Origin: Kitasatospora sp. MAP12-44
GTDB taxonomy: Bacteria > Actinomycetota > Actinomycetes > Streptomycetales > Streptomycetaceae
DNA length: 64,000 bases
Direction of reading: 5' to 3'
NCBI RefSeq assembly: GCF_029892095.1
Contig: NZ_JARZAE010000004.1
Coordinates: 8,432,001-8,496,000, forward strand
How positions within the stretch are numbered: the first letter of the stretch is position 1; every line of letters starts with the position of its first letter. Made by a program: the position numbers and the translations under genes. Shown here piece after piece: positions 23,935 to 33,117 of the stretch. A model generated the notes under the pieces. It saw only the letters and a program-made list of their open reading frames with translations, was not told the DNA's origin and ran no database searches.

Positions 23935-26619
23935 ATGCGCGACGAACGATGGGTCTACCGATTCCTCTTCGCCTGGAACAACACGCTGTTCTTCGACCCA
24001 CTCGATGTCTACTACGAGCCGAGGCCCGACCACTTCCTCGCGCCGCTCGATGAGCAGGAACGGGCGCGATTCGTCCGCAGCGGTATCTGGTGGAGCTACC
24101 GGCACAACCCGGACCTGCCGGCGCAGGGTTGGAAGATCCACGTGTCGGCGAGTCAGCGCAATGTGCACCAAGTCGCAGCATCGGTGATCACGTATCTGAC
24201 CACATGTCATATCGACTTCAAGATCGCTCTTGATCTCAACATATTCGAGATGCTCAATTCCAAGGCCATGTCCCGGGGCAGCGGCGGAAAGCTCGTCACC
24301 GTCTACCCGCGCGACGACGACGAGTTCCGCGCGTGCCTGGCTGATCTGGCCCGCATCCTGGACGGCGCCGAGGGCGCCTACGTGCTCTCCGACCTGCGTT
24401 ACCGGGACAGCAAGGCGCTCTACTTCCGGTACGGCCAGCTCCTCCCCACCCACACCCTGGACGTCCTGGGTCGGCAGCTGCCGCACATCGTCGGCCCGGC
24501 CGGCCCGGTCACCGACGACCGGCGCCCCGGGTACGCCCAGCCGCCGTGGCAGCCCTGGCCGTTCACCGACTGGAAGCCGGCGGACGACGCGGACCAAGGC
24601 GACCTGCTCGGGGGCCGTTTCCGGGTGACCGGAGCCATCCAGTTCTCCAACTCGGGAGGGGTGTACACGGCCGAGGACACGGCGAACGGCGACCGGCCCG
24701 TGGTACTCAAGGAGGCCCGCCCGCACACGAACATCAACCCGCGTCAGGACCACGACGCGGTGGACATCCTCGCCCGTGAATGGACGTTCCTGAACCGGCT
24801 GGCCGACACCGGTTCGTTCCCGGTCCCGATCGCCACGTTCCGCCACTGGGAGCACGACTTCATCGCCGAGGAGTTCGTCGACGGCACGGACATCCGCTCG
24901 GTGCTGCTCGAACGCAACCCGCTCGCCCGGCCGGGGTTCGCCGTCGAGCAGTCGCGGGAGTTCCTGCGGATCTACCTCGCCGTCTTCCGCGGACTCGCGC
25001 GCGCGGTCCGGGCCGCCCACGACCGCCAGGTGATCCTCGGTGATCTCAGCGCAGCGAACCTGCTCGTCGACCCCGACACCTTCGAGGTCACCGTCGTCGA
25101 CCTGGAGTCCTGCCGGCTGACCGAGGCCGATGCGGTGGACGCACACCTGGAGAAACCGGTCGAACTGTACACACCGGGGTTCAGCCACTCCCGGCGCCGC
25201 CTCAACGGGCCCGTGCGGGAGGACGACCTGTACGGCGTGGCGACCACCATGGCGTACTTCATCTTCCCGATCGCGGCCATGTCGTACCTGCGCCCGGACG
25301 TCCTCGACCTCTACCGGGTCTTCACTGACGGTCTGGGCTGGCCGGCGCGCATCCACGGCCTGCTCACGGACCTGGCGCAGGCGCGGATCACGCTCACCGA
25401 GGTACTCGACTTCCTGGAGCAGGAGGAGGAGGAGGAGCTGGTCGCCGAGGTCAAGGCCGCACCGCCGCGATTGGTCGTCGAGGAGCGGCTCGGGCTGGCC
25501 GAGGCCCAGGCCGGGGTGGCCGCCTTCGTCGAGGCCGCCGCCGACACCGACCGGGAAACGCTTTTTCCGGTGGACCCGTTCGCGCACATCACCAACCCGC
25601 TGAGCCTCGGCTTCGGAGCGAGCGGCGTCCTGTGGGCGCTGAAGGCATCCGGCGTCCCGATCCGTCCCGAATGGCTGGGTTGGCTGCGCGAGGAGCTGGC
25701 CGACATCGACGTCGCCCAGTACCCGGACGGCCTGATGAACGGTCTGGCCGGCGTCGCCTGGGCAGCTGACTCGCTCGGACTCCGCACGCAGGCCCGGCAG
25801 TTGCTGGCGCAGGCCAATCGGCGCGCACCGGGGATCGGCGACCACACCTTCTACTACGGCCTCGCGGGCCTGGGCATGACCAATCTCCGCTTCTACCTGG
25901 ACGGCCACGTCGAACGCGATCTCGCCGCGGCCAAGGAGTGCGCGCAGGTCCTGTGCGACACCGCGCAGTACGACGGGCGGCACGTCTACTGGCTCAACGA
26001 GTTCTCGTCCGGCGGGCCGCTGACCGGCCTGGGCTTCGGTCAGGCCGGTGTCGCGATGTTCCTCTTGCGGATGCACCAGATCACGGGGGACGAACGCTGC
26101 CTGCGGCTCGGACGCGGCGCGCTGGACTGGGAGATGGCCCATGTCAAGCCCCTGGAAGACGGCCTGGTCATGTTCGAACACCAGGGGACCATGGAGCCGT
26201 ACGTCGAGGTGGGCTCCGCGGGCGTCGCACAGGTGCTGCTTCGCTACGGCCGGCTGAACGACGCGCGAACCGTCCTGCGCGGGCTGGACCTCACGTACTC
26301 GGTGCTGCCAGGGTACGCGTTCGGCATCTCCGGGATCGCCGACGCGCTGCTGGACGCGGCCGCGATCACTGGCGACACCTCCTACCGTGACACCGCACTG
26401 CGGCAACTCGACTTCGTGAACAAGGTGTTCCTGTTCGAGCCCGCCGAGCGGTTCGGGATGCCACGTCGTGACGGGGTGGTGCCCCTGGGTGTCCCCGGTG
26501 AGGGGCTGCTGCGCTGCTCCTGTGACTACCTGACCGGTTCGGCCGGCGTGCTGCGGGTACTGCACCGCGTGAACCACGGCGGTACGGCCGACTTCCTGCT
26601 GGACGAGGTGTCGCGGTGA
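23935..26619 (+). CDS. lanKC: Class III lanthionine synthetase LanKC
   Basis: 894 residues. The N-terminal lyase-like region (about 1-220; KIHVSASQRNVHQVAASVIT) is followed by a Ser/Thr kinase-like domain (about 225-480: Gly loop SNSGGVYTAEDTANG, Lys in VVLKEARPH, catalytic VILGDLSAANLLVD, metal-binding VVDLESC). A LanC-like alpha-toroid follows (about 540-894: GFGASGVLWAL, GLMNGLAGVAWAAD, GYAFGISGIADALLDA). The canonical zinc Cys-Cys-His set is not seen, as expected for class III. It should phosphorylate, eliminate and cyclise the two small precursors just upstream. The stop overlaps the exporter start (GTGA). Confidence 0.95.
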   Translation: MRDERWVYRFLFAWNNTLFFDPLDVYYEPRPDHFLAPLDEQERARFVRSGIWWSYRHNPDLPAQGWKIHVSASQRNVHQVAASVITYLTTCHIDFKIALDLNIFEMLNSKAMSRGSGGKLVTVYPRDDDEFRACLADLARILDGAEGAYVLSDLRYRDSKALYFRYGQLLPTHTLDVLGRQLPHIVGPAGPVTDDRRPGYAQPPWQPWPFTDWKPADDADQGDLLGGRFRVTGAIQFSNSGGVYTAEDTANGDRPVVLKEARPHTNINPRQDHDAVDILAREWTFLNRLADTGSFPVPIATFRHWEHDFIAEEFVDGTDIRSVLLERNPLARPGFAVEQSREFLRIYLAVFRGLARAVRAAHDRQVILGDLSAANLLVDPDTFEVTVVDLESCRLTEADAVDAHLEKPVELYTPGFSHSRRRLNGPVREDDLYGVATTMAYFIFPIAAMSYLRPDVLDLYRVFTDGLGWPARIHGLLTDLAQARITLTEVLDFLEQEEEEELVAEVKAAPPRLVVEERLGLAEAQAGVAAFVEAAADTDRETLFPVDPFAHITNPLSLGFGASGVLWALKASGVPIRPEWLGWLREELADIDVAQYPDGLMNGLAGVAWAADSLGLRTQARQLLAQANRRAPGIGDHTFYYGLAGLGMTNLRFYLDGHVERDLAAAKECAQVLCDTAQYDGRHVYWLNEFSSGGPLTGLGFGQAGVAMFLLRMHQITGDERCLRLGRGALDWEMAHVKPLEDGLVMFEHQGTMEPYVEVGSAGVAQVLLRYGRLNDARTVLRGLDLTYSVLPGYAFGISGIADALLDAAAITGDTSYRDTALRQLDFVNKVFLFEPAERFGMPRRDGVVPLGVPGEGLLRCSCDYLTGSAGVLRVLHRVNHGGTADFLLDEVSR

Positions 26620-28136
26620 AGGAGCTGTGGCGCACGCTGCACGGGCACCGGACCCGGTTCGTGGTGATCATGGTCGCCGAAGCGGTCTCGGGTGGCATCG
26701 AAGCCCTGGTGCACCCGCTGCTGCTCAAAGCACTGTTCGACACGGCGATCCTGGCCGGGAACTTCCGCAGGTTCCTCGCCCTCGGCGCCGGCTACCTGCT
26801 GCTCGGACTCACCCTCAACTACGGGGGCTACTGGATCGCCTGCTGGCGCAAGCGGTTCGAGAACTCGCTGGTCCTGCTGCTGGAGATGGAACTGCTGGAC
26901 CGCACGCTCGCCCTGGACGGCCGAAAGGTGTCGGAGGCCGGAAACGCCTCCTACGTCAGCCGGGTGCACAACGATGTCTACGAGGGCGTGCTGCCGGCCG
27001 TCGACATCTGCATCCGCATCGCGAAGCAGGCGCTCGCGTCCGCCGTCTTCCTCGGTGTGCTGCTGTACCTGTCCTGGCAGGCGAGCTTCATCCTGCTCGT
27101 CATCATTCCGCCGCTGGTGGTCGTGAGCAACGCCATCGGCAAGCGGATCGAGGACAACACCGAGCGTGAACGGGACGCGGAGGCGGGGTACATCAACAAG
27201 CTGACCCGAACGCTGGACGCCTTCCACGCGCTGCGCGGTCTGCCGTCGCTGCTGCCCGGCACCCGAACGGCGAACAAGGACGGACTGAGCCGCTACCTGG
27301 GCATCACCTTCACCAACTACCGGCTCGCCCAGAAGCAGAGCACGCTGAGCGACCTCGTGATGAACCTGTCGGACACCGCCTCGATGGTCACCGGGGCCTA
27401 CTTCGTCTTCGCCGGACGGATGACGTTCGGCGGCTTTCTCGCCTTCGTGAACTCGCTCTGGCGGGCCGTCACCGGGATCTTCGACCTGGTCAACATGATT
27501 CCGCAGGCCCGCCGGAGTACCGCCGTACTCAAGCGGATCCACACCCTGCGCGACTCCCAGGCGACCGCGTACCACGACGAGGGGCCCGCAGTGCTGGTCC
27601 ACGGCGCCCGGGTCGGGTACGGCGACGGCGTCAACATATCGATCGACGACTTCGAGCTGCGCGCCGGCGAGCACGTCCTGCTCCGGGGCCCCAACGGCTG
27701 CGGCAAGACGACGCTCCTGCACATTATCTCCGGGACGCTTGCCCCCGACACCGGGCTGGTCGCGCTGCCGCCCCGAGTGGCGAGCCTGACCGCTCCCGTG
27801 AGTCTGCCCCCGCTGCCGGTACGCGAACTGGTCGCCGACGAGCGGCTGCGCACATCGATGGGACTGAACGCCCTGGCTGACCAGCTCCCCTCGGAGCTGT
27901 CATCCGGCCAGCGGCAGCGGGTCGGGGTCGCCGCACTCCTGTGTGAGGACGCGGACCTCTACCTCGTCGACGAACCGTTCGCGAACCTCGACGAGAACGG
28001 GAGGGACCTGGTGCTCCGGACACTGAAGGAGCAGACCGGGGGACGCGGCCTCCTTGTCGTGCACCACGGTGACGAGGACCTCGACAGCAGCTTTGATCGG
28101 GTGGTGACCCTGTCGGGGACTGCCGTGCGCCCCTGA
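26616..28136 (+). CDS. ABC exporter (fused membrane and ATPase domains) of the lanthipeptide locus
   Basis: 506 residues from GTG in a GTGA overlap with LanKC. The N-terminal half has about six membrane segments (FVVIMVAEAVSGGIEALVHP, LGAGYLLLGLTLNYGGYWIA, ALASAVFLGVLLYLSW...), and the ATPase domain starts near 330: Walker A GPNGCGKTT, signature LSSGQRQR, Walker B LYLVDEPFANLD, H-loop VVHHGDE. No N-terminal C39 peptidase domain is present, so leader removal must be done by another protease. It is the probable exporter of the class III product. Confidence 0.9.
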   Translation: MKELWRTLHGHRTRFVVIMVAEAVSGGIEALVHPLLLKALFDTAILAGNFRRFLALGAGYLLLGLTLNYGGYWIACWRKRFENSLVLLLEMELLDRTLALDGRKVSEAGNASYVSRVHNDVYEGVLPAVDICIRIAKQALASAVFLGVLLYLSWQASFILLVIIPPLVVVSNAIGKRIEDNTERERDAEAGYINKLTRTLDAFHALRGLPSLLPGTRTANKDGLSRYLGITFTNYRLAQKQSTLSDLVMNLSDTASMVTGAYFVFAGRMTFGGFLAFVNSLWRAVTGIFDLVNMIPQARRSTAVLKRIHTLRDSQATAYHDEGPAVLVHGARVGYGDGVNISIDDFELRAGEHVLLRGPNGCGKTTLLHIISGTLAPDTGLVALPPRVASLTAPVSLPPLPVRELVADERLRTSMGLNALADQLPSELSSGQRQRVGVAALLCEDADLYLVDEPFANLDENGRDLVLRTLKEQTGGRGLLVVHHGDEDLDSSFDRVVTLSGTAVRP

Positions 28137-28282
28137 ACATCAGCGACCACGTCGAGCAGGTCGTCCCTGGCCTTGTCCGCGATGCCGTGCTGCCGGCAGC
28201 GGCGTGTCTCACTCAGCCTTCGGCCTGCCGGCGTGTGGCAAGTGTCGTGGTGAGTTCGACTGTGGCTGGCAGACTGCGCCGG

Positions 28283-29338
28283 CTAGCGCAGGCGGCTCAG
28301 CACGGCGGGGTCCTGCGCGTCGAGCCAGTCGGCCAGTTCGCGGAAGGACACGCAGCGCACGCCGTCTCGCCGGCAGACACTGCGCATCACGTCCTCGGCG
28401 GCCTGCACGCCGCTGCCGCCGTCCCCCGCCCGGAGCGGGGTGTCGAGGAGGAACGGTGCCCGGTTGCCCTGGTAGGCGCGTTCGAAGGCGCTCAGGTAGG
28501 CGTCCCGGGTCTGCGGCTGCTGGGGCGCGAACTGCCACAGGCCGTCGACCTGGCTCGGCCAGGCCGGTGAGCCGCCGTCAGCGCTCGCGTCATAGCGCCA
28601 GTTGGCCGCCTGCTCGGCCGGGAGGAGGTTCGGCCGGCCTTCCGGACACGGCGTGCGGCCGCCCACCAGCTCGCTCGAGTAGTCGAAGGGCAACGGGGGT
28701 AGGTCCGCGAAGCCCGTGTTCGTCTTCCAGAACCGGACGAAGGAGGAGGAGAGGTCGAGTTCGCCCGCCCAGTCCTGGGTGCTCCAGGCCGCCGCGCCGC
28801 CGGAGCCGCAGAACCGGCCGTTGAAACCGCTGCCGATCTCGTCGCCATCAAGCCACGCCCGGCCCAGCTGCGACAGCGTCGCCTTGATCACGTCATCGGT
28901 GGGCAGCGGGCCGCCCGCGTCACCGACGGCGTGCTGCGGCGCCTGGTAGAGCGTCCCCTTCGCCGCCGGCAGCAGATCGATCCCCCGCAGGAAGAACGTC
29001 GTCCGGGCGCTGCTCGCCTCGGCCGCCGTCCGGACCTGGGAGAAGAGGTGGCTGTCGTCCTCCACCGCGCCGTCCCAGGAGAAGACGGCGAACTGCGGGG
29101 GCCGCTCGCCCGGCTTGAGCTTGTCGACGGGTGGCTGCGCGGGCTGCGGTCCGGTGTCCGCAGCGGAGCCGTCGTCGACCAGCGTCACCGTGCGGGCCCC
29201 GCCGCTGCTCGGCGTGCCGGCCACCGGGACGGCGCCGACGCTCGGCGGCTTCGGCGCGGCGCCTGCGGGCATCAGGGCGAGTGCCACCAGGACTCCCGCC
29301 ACGACCATCGCGGCGGTGCCACGAGAGCTGCGCACCAT
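28283..29338 (-). CDS. Secreted polysaccharide-deacetylase-like protein, active-site Asp pair altered
   Basis: 351 residues; ATG 29338 chosen for its GGAGGAAGG ribosome site over several upstream ATGs. A signal peptide (GTAAMVVAGVLVALALMPAG) precedes a Pro/Gly linker. The segment FAVFSWDGAVEDDSHLFSQV then ASSARTTFFLRGIDLL has the layout of a NodB-type deacetylase first strand (TFDDGP ... ATFFV), but the Asp-Asp is replaced by Trp-Asp. The rest has Trp-rich loops and a C-terminal RFELADWLDAQ-like helix. It may be a non-catalytic or divergent carbohydrate esterase. It begins 28 bases after the permease-subunit gene. Confidence 0.65.
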   Translation of the reverse strand: MVRSSRGTAAMVVAGVLVALALMPAGAAPKPPSVGAVPVAGTPSSGGARTVTLVDDGSAADTGPQPAQPPVDKLKPGERPPQFAVFSWDGAVEDDSHLFSQVRTAAEASSARTTFFLRGIDLLPAAKGTLYQAPQHAVGDAGGPLPTDDVIKATLSQLGRAWLDGDEIGSGFNGRFCGSGGAAAWSTQDWAGELDLSSSFVRFWKTNTGFADLPPLPFDYSSELVGGRTPCPEGRPNLLPAEQAANWRYDASADGGSPAWPSQVDGLWQFAPQQPQTRDAYLSAFERAYQGNRAPFLLDTPLRAGDGGSGVQAAEDVMRSVCRRDGVRCVSFRELADWLDAQDPAVLSRLR

Positions 29339-29366
29339 CGACCTTCCTCCGCTGACCATGGCTCGC

Positions 29367-30101
29367 TCATTCATACGGGTCACCCGGCTCCGAGGTACCT
29401 GTCAACTGCTGCGCGGCCAGTACGGGCAGGGCCCCGCCCTGACCGGGCGGGCCGTCGGGCTGCCAGATGCCGACGATCCGCACCCAGGCGCCGCTCGGCG
29501 GCGCGCCGACGCCGCGGATCTCGACCTTGCTGGTCTGCGCGTCCGCGGCGCAGCAGCTGATGGTCAGCCGGGCGAGGTACCAGCCGCCGTCCTTCTTCGG
29601 GGTGGCGAAGCCGGTGAGTTCCACGCGGCGGCCCTTCAGCGAGGCGTTGGAGTCCCAGAGCGCCAACGCGTCGAAGTCGGCCAGCCGCAGCGGCAGCGGG
29701 TCGGTGGCGGCCAGCGGCGGGAAGCCGCCCGCGCCGGCCGGCTTGACGGTGGTGTCGACCGAGCGCTGTGCGGTGTAGGCGCCCAGCGCGTCGGGCGCGA
29801 TCAGGAAGATGCCGAGCACCGGCAGCGTCAGCAGCCAGGCGATCCGCGAACCGCCGTGGGCGTGCCCGTGGTGGGCGTGTGCGTGGCCGTGATCGTCGTC
29901 GTGCTGCCCGCCGCGCCACAGGTCCCGCACGACGCAGACCGCGCTGACCAGGCCGATCAGGACCAGCAGCACACCGGTGGCGACCAGATACGGCCGCAGC
30001 GCCTTGCGCACGTACCGCAGGTAGAGCTCGCTGAACAGCGAGATGTGCAGCACCGCCGCGCCCAGCAGCACCTGCAGGACCGCCCGGACCTCGCGCCTCA
30101 C
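29367..30101 (-). CDS. TIGR03943 family putative permease subunit (YcgQ-like)
   Basis: 244 residues from GTG 30101 in a GTGA overlap (an ATG at 30113 is an alternative). Two N-terminal membrane helices (VLLGAAVLHISLFSELYLRY and LVATGVLLVLIGLVSAVCVV) are separated from a third (WLLTLPVLGIFLIAP) by a His-rich loop (DDDHGHAHAHHGHAHGG). The extracytoplasmic domain ends with SCCAADAQTSKVEI and VRIVGIWQP. It pairs with the DUF318-type permease, as YcgQ does with YcgR in Bacillus. The His loop suggests a divalent metal. Confidence 0.88.
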   Translation of the reverse strand: MRREVRAVLQVLLGAAVLHISLFSELYLRYVRKALRPYLVATGVLLVLIGLVSAVCVVRDLWRGGQHDDDHGHAHAHHGHAHGGSRIAWLLTLPVLGIFLIAPDALGAYTAQRSVDTTVKPAGAGGFPPLAATDPLPLRLADFDALALWDSNASLKGRRVELTGFATPKKDGGWYLARLTISCCAADAQTSKVEIRGVGAPPSGAWVRIVGIWQPDGPPGQGGALPVLAAQQLTGTSEPGDPYE

Positions 30102-31135
30102 AGCAGCGCCCATCCCACCAGCGCGGCGGTGGCCACCGCGACCACGAAGGTCGCGGCGGAGAACCGCCAGGCGAACGCGCGGCCGAAGGTACCCGCCTGA
30201 AGGGCGATCAGCTTCGTGTCCACCATCGGGCCGACCACCATGAACGCCAGCCGGGCCACTGGCGAGAAGCCGCTCAGCCCGGCGGCGACGAACGCGTCCG
30301 CCTCCGAGCAGACCGCCAGCAGGACCGCGAGCAGCGCCAGCACCAGCACCGACACCCCGGGGATGCCCGCGACGGAGCCGAGCACCGCGCGCGGCACTGC
30401 CACGTTCAGGGTGGCCGCCGTCATGCCGCCGATCACCAGGAACCCGCCCGCGTGCAGGAAGTCCTCCTCCAGCGAGGCCCGGAACGTCCCCCACCGCCCC
30501 CGGTCCCCCGTCGGCTCGACCAGCACCCGCGGCCGCAGCCACTCGGGACGGCCGAAGCGCGCCCACAGCAGGCCCATCACCACGGCCGTGGCCAGCGAGG
30601 CGACCAGCCGGGCCAGCACCATCTCCGGATGGCCCCGGAAGGCGACACTGGTCGCGACCAGCACCACCGGATTGATCGCGGGCGAGGAGAGCAGGAACGC
30701 GAGCGCGGCGGCCGGCGCCACCCCGCGGGCGATCAGCCGGCCGGCCACCGGCACCGACGCGCACTCGCAGCCGGGCAGCACCACCCCCGCCACACCGGCG
30801 ATCGGGACCGCGAGGACCGGGTTCTTCGGCAGCGCCCGCTCCAGGAAGGAGGTCGGGACGAACGCGGCGACGGCCGCGGACAGCACGGTGCCGAGCAGCA
30901 GGAACGGCAGCGCCTGGACGCAGATCGCGATGAAGACCGTCATCCAGGCCTGCAGCCAGGGCGTGCTGTGCCAACCGCCCGTCAGACGCGAGCAGAGCAG
31001 CAGGGCCAGCATGCCGACGACCAGCAGCTCCAGCGAGCGGCTCCGCCGGCGGGGCGTCGACGGCTCAGCCGTGGTGTCGACGTCGGCGTCGACGTCGGCC
31101 TGGCGAAGCACGTCCATGATCATCTCGTCCGCCAT
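30098..31135 (-). CDS. Permease of the YraQ/YcgR (DUF318) family
   Basis: 345 residues from ATG 31135; a short in-frame ATG at 31123 is an alternative. About eight membrane helices, with the family motif VLPGCECASVPVAGRLIARG and SSPAINPVVLVATSVAFRG, repeated in weaker form as LLAVCSEADAFVAAGL. The CxC motif could bind a transition metal. It is translationally coupled to the YcgQ-like subunit. The family is linked to metal-responsive regulons in several bacteria; the transported species is not known. Confidence 0.88.
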   Translation of the reverse strand: MADEMIMDVLRQADVDADVDTTAEPSTPRRRSRSLELLVVGMLALLLCSRLTGGWHSTPWLQAWMTVFIAICVQALPFLLLGTVLSAAVAAFVPTSFLERALPKNPVLAVPIAGVAGVVLPGCECASVPVAGRLIARGVAPAAALAFLLSSPAINPVVLVATSVAFRGHPEMVLARLVASLATAVVMGLLWARFGRPEWLRPRVLVEPTGDRGRWGTFRASLEEDFLHAGGFLVIGGMTAATLNVAVPRAVLGSVAGIPGVSVLVLALLAVLLAVCSEADAFVAAGLSGFSPVARLAFMVVGPMVDTKLIALQAGTFGRAFAWRFSAATFVVAVATAALVGWALL

Positions 31136-31205
31136 GCCGGCCTGTCGCTCCCCCGGGTCACCCTCAGCCGCAGTCACCCGGACGGGCACCTGCGGCTGAG
31201 TTTAG

Positions 31206-31493
31206 GCCATCTGCCTGCGGCGAACGGGCGGCGGCCACCTCGCGGCGGCGGGAAGCGGGACGCGGTGGGGTGGCCGCCGGGCGCCGGCCCTCAAGCTGAC
31301 CGCCGCCACGGCTGACTCGGCCGCTGCGCCCGCTTCGAGCGCCGCCCCCGCCACGACCTCCAAGAGTGCCGCGAGCGACTCGACCGCTCGAGCCCTGGGC
31401 GTCGCCGGGATCGTCGTGGGTGTCCTCGGTGTCGCTACGGCAGCAGTGCTCGGTCTGCGCCGCCGTAGCGGCGGCGGTACCGCGCAGGAGTAG
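31206..31493 (+). pseudogene. C-terminal remnant of a YcnI-like (DUF1775) copper-associated protein
   Basis: The frame ending at TAG 31491 reads APALKLTAATADS, then an Ala/Ser-rich linker, then STARALGVAGIVVGVLGVAT and a Leu/Arg tail. This matches the membrane-anchor end of YcnI proteins (...PAPxLKLT...ARxLGxxGLVVG...RRR). The N-terminal copper-binding domain with its exposed His-Trp pair is absent and there is no start codon, only a stop at 31203. It is a relic, possibly of a longer copper locus. The 5' limit is arbitrary. Confidence 0.5.
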
Positions 31494-31512
31494 CAGACGC
31501 GAGATCCGCCGG

Positions 31513-31554
31513 CAGAGCGGTGCCCCGGTCCGTGCGGGCCGGGATGCCGCTCTG
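31513..31554. terminator. Hairpin between YcnI remnant and small Cys-rich gene
   Basis: Inverted repeat with arms CAGAGCGG...CCCGG and their complements (8 + 5 bp, interrupted by two G-U wobbles and a mismatch). It abuts the stop codon of the minus-strand gene and can serve both directions. Confidence 0.5.
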
Positions 31555-31773
31555 TCAGGCGGCCGTCGTGGCCAGGTTGTCCAGCGTGCCGTTCTTGGCC
31601 TGGGCGACGAGGTCGCGGAACTGCTCCTCGCTCATCTGCACCTGCTGCCCGAAGTCGTCGGTGATCCTCACCCGCCGGTCCTCGGGTGCCGCCGGGTCCA
31701 GAAAGAGCTGTGGGCAGCCGCAGTTGCAGTTCCCGCAGAACGTCGCGATCGGTTCCGAGCCGGTGCTGTTCAT
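31555..31773 (-). CDS. Small conserved Cys-rich protein
   Basis: 72 residues from ATG 31773 (a GTG at 31782 is an alternative). The N-terminal part has CGNCNCGCPQLFLDPAAPED, four Cys within seven residues, followed by VRITDDFGQQVQMSEEQFRD, a short strand-turn-helix. It resembles small proteins common in Streptomyces. The Cys cluster could bind a metal ion or become modified. It lies divergent from the metallophore importer in a metal-themed region. Function unknown. Confidence 0.75.
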   Translation of the reverse strand: MNSTGSEPIATFCGNCNCGCPQLFLDPAAPEDRRVRITDDFGQQVQMSEEQFRDLVAQAKNGTLDNLATTAA

Positions 31774-31954
31774 CTGTGCCACCCCGGGTTGCCCCTGTCG
31801 TGATTGTGGTCCGTCGCCTCTTCGATGCCCGGTCGCCTGGTGGTCTCAAACCCTTTGCAGGGCAAGGTAATTCGGTGTGCGAGCTGCGGTTTTCCGGATA
31901 GTGGGGAGTGGTCGAGGCCGCCGTTCAAGGTGCCGAAAATCCTGGCGGGATGCG

Positions 31955-31982
31955 GGAACTCGGGCGGAGTTCCGACCGACTA
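31955..31982 (+). promoter_or_regulatory. ECF-type promoter of the metallophore importer operon
   Basis: GGAAC (31955-31959), 17 bp, CGACTA (31977-31982), then 55 bp to the ATG of the binding protein. The same arrangement with the same 55-bp distance precedes the MFS-P450-isonitrile operon. The -35 box overlaps a perfect inverted repeat GGAACTC-5-GAGTTCC (31955-31973), a possible additional operator. Confidence 0.6.
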
Positions 31983-32037
31983 CCTGGGCGGGCTCGCATT
32001 GGCGGTCCCAGCGAATCCGGATCACCAGGAGAGTCCC

Positions 32038-33117
32038 ATGCGTTCTCGCGCTTTGTGCGGTGCGGCCGCCGCGGTTGCCCTTTTCGTCACGGGTTGCGGC
32101 AGCAATGCCAAGTCGGGCGATTCAGCGGCGACGGCCGGGGCGAGAGCATCCACGACCGCCGCCTACCCCGTCAAGGTCACCGACTGCGCGGGGGCGCAGA
32201 CCAATTTCACGTCCGCCCCGCAGAAGATCGTCACCAGCAACGCCTCCAGCCTGGAGATGCTGCTGTGGCTCGGCGCGGGGGACCGGGTGATCGGCACCGG
32301 CTTTCCGCCCGGTGTCGGCACCATGCCGGCCCAGTTCGCCGGCCAGGCCGTCAAGGTGCCGGTGCTGGGTCAGACGGTCATCGCCAAGGAGAAGCTGCTC
32401 GGCTCCGGCGCCGACCTGTACGTCGATACCTTCGCCGCCATGGGTTCGATGGGCGGGGCGATGGGCTCCGCCCCCACCGAGCAGGAGTTCGCCGCCGCCG
32501 GCATCAAGCACATCTACCTGCACTCCACGGCCTGCGCCACGATGCTGAAGGGCCCGCAACAGGACCTCTCCCAGGTCGAGGCCGACATCAGGAGCCTGGG
32601 CGCGGTCACCGGCACCTCGGCCAAGGCCGATGCGCTGGTGGCGGGGATGGAGCAGAAGGTCGGCGCGGTGCGAACAGCCCTCAAGGGCGTCAGCGCGGAC
32701 CAGGAGCCGTCGTACTTCTTCTTCGACTACGACGCCGGGACGAAGCAGCCGATGGCCGAGTGCGACAAGCAGGTCGCTAATGCGGTGATCACCCTGGCCG
32801 GCGCCCGGAACATCTTCGGCGACTGCGACGGGGTCTTCAAGGCGGTCTCCTGGGAGGACGTGGTCGCCAAGAACCCCGACTGGATCCAGCTCGGCGTGCG
32901 CAACCAGGGCAGCGACGCGGCGAACCAGAAGGCATTCGACGCGGCCGAGCAGTTCCTGAAGGACTTCCCGGCTACCAAGGGCCTCAAGGCCGTCCAGGAA
33001 GGCCACTTCGTGCGGATCGGCTCGGAGGTGACCACCATCGCCGGCGTCCGCGACGCCGACACCGTCCAGCAGATCGCCCACATCATCCACCCCGACCTGG
33101 TCAAGGACGGCCAGTAG
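32038..33117 (+). CDS. Metal/metallophore ABC transporter substrate-binding lipoprotein
   Basis: 359 residues; AGGAGAG precedes the ATG. The signal peptide ends in a VTGCG lipobox. The body has the type III binding-protein fold (PF01497): KIVTSNASSLEMLLWLGAGD, VPVLGQTVIAKEKLLGSGAD, a long backbone helix near residue 190, and SWEDVVAKNPDWIQLGV. The ligand region includes several Cys (HSTACATML, AECDKQV, GDCDG) and a Met/Gly-rich loop (AMGSMGGAMGSAP), unlike typical ferric-siderophore binders. It directly precedes a FecCD permease and an ATPase. I infer that it binds a metal complex, possibly the locus's own product. Confidence 0.88.
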   Translation: MRSRALCGAAAAVALFVTGCGSNAKSGDSAATAGARASTTAAYPVKVTDCAGAQTNFTSAPQKIVTSNASSLEMLLWLGAGDRVIGTGFPPGVGTMPAQFAGQAVKVPVLGQTVIAKEKLLGSGADLYVDTFAAMGSMGGAMGSAPTEQEFAAAGIKHIYLHSTACATMLKGPQQDLSQVEADIRSLGAVTGTSAKADALVAGMEQKVGAVRTALKGVSADQEPSYFFFDYDAGTKQPMAECDKQVANAVITLAGARNIFGDCDGVFKAVSWEDVVAKNPDWIQLGVRNQGSDAANQKAFDAAEQFLKDFPATKGLKAVQEGHFVRIGSEVTTIAGVRDADTVQQIAHIIHPDLVKDGQ

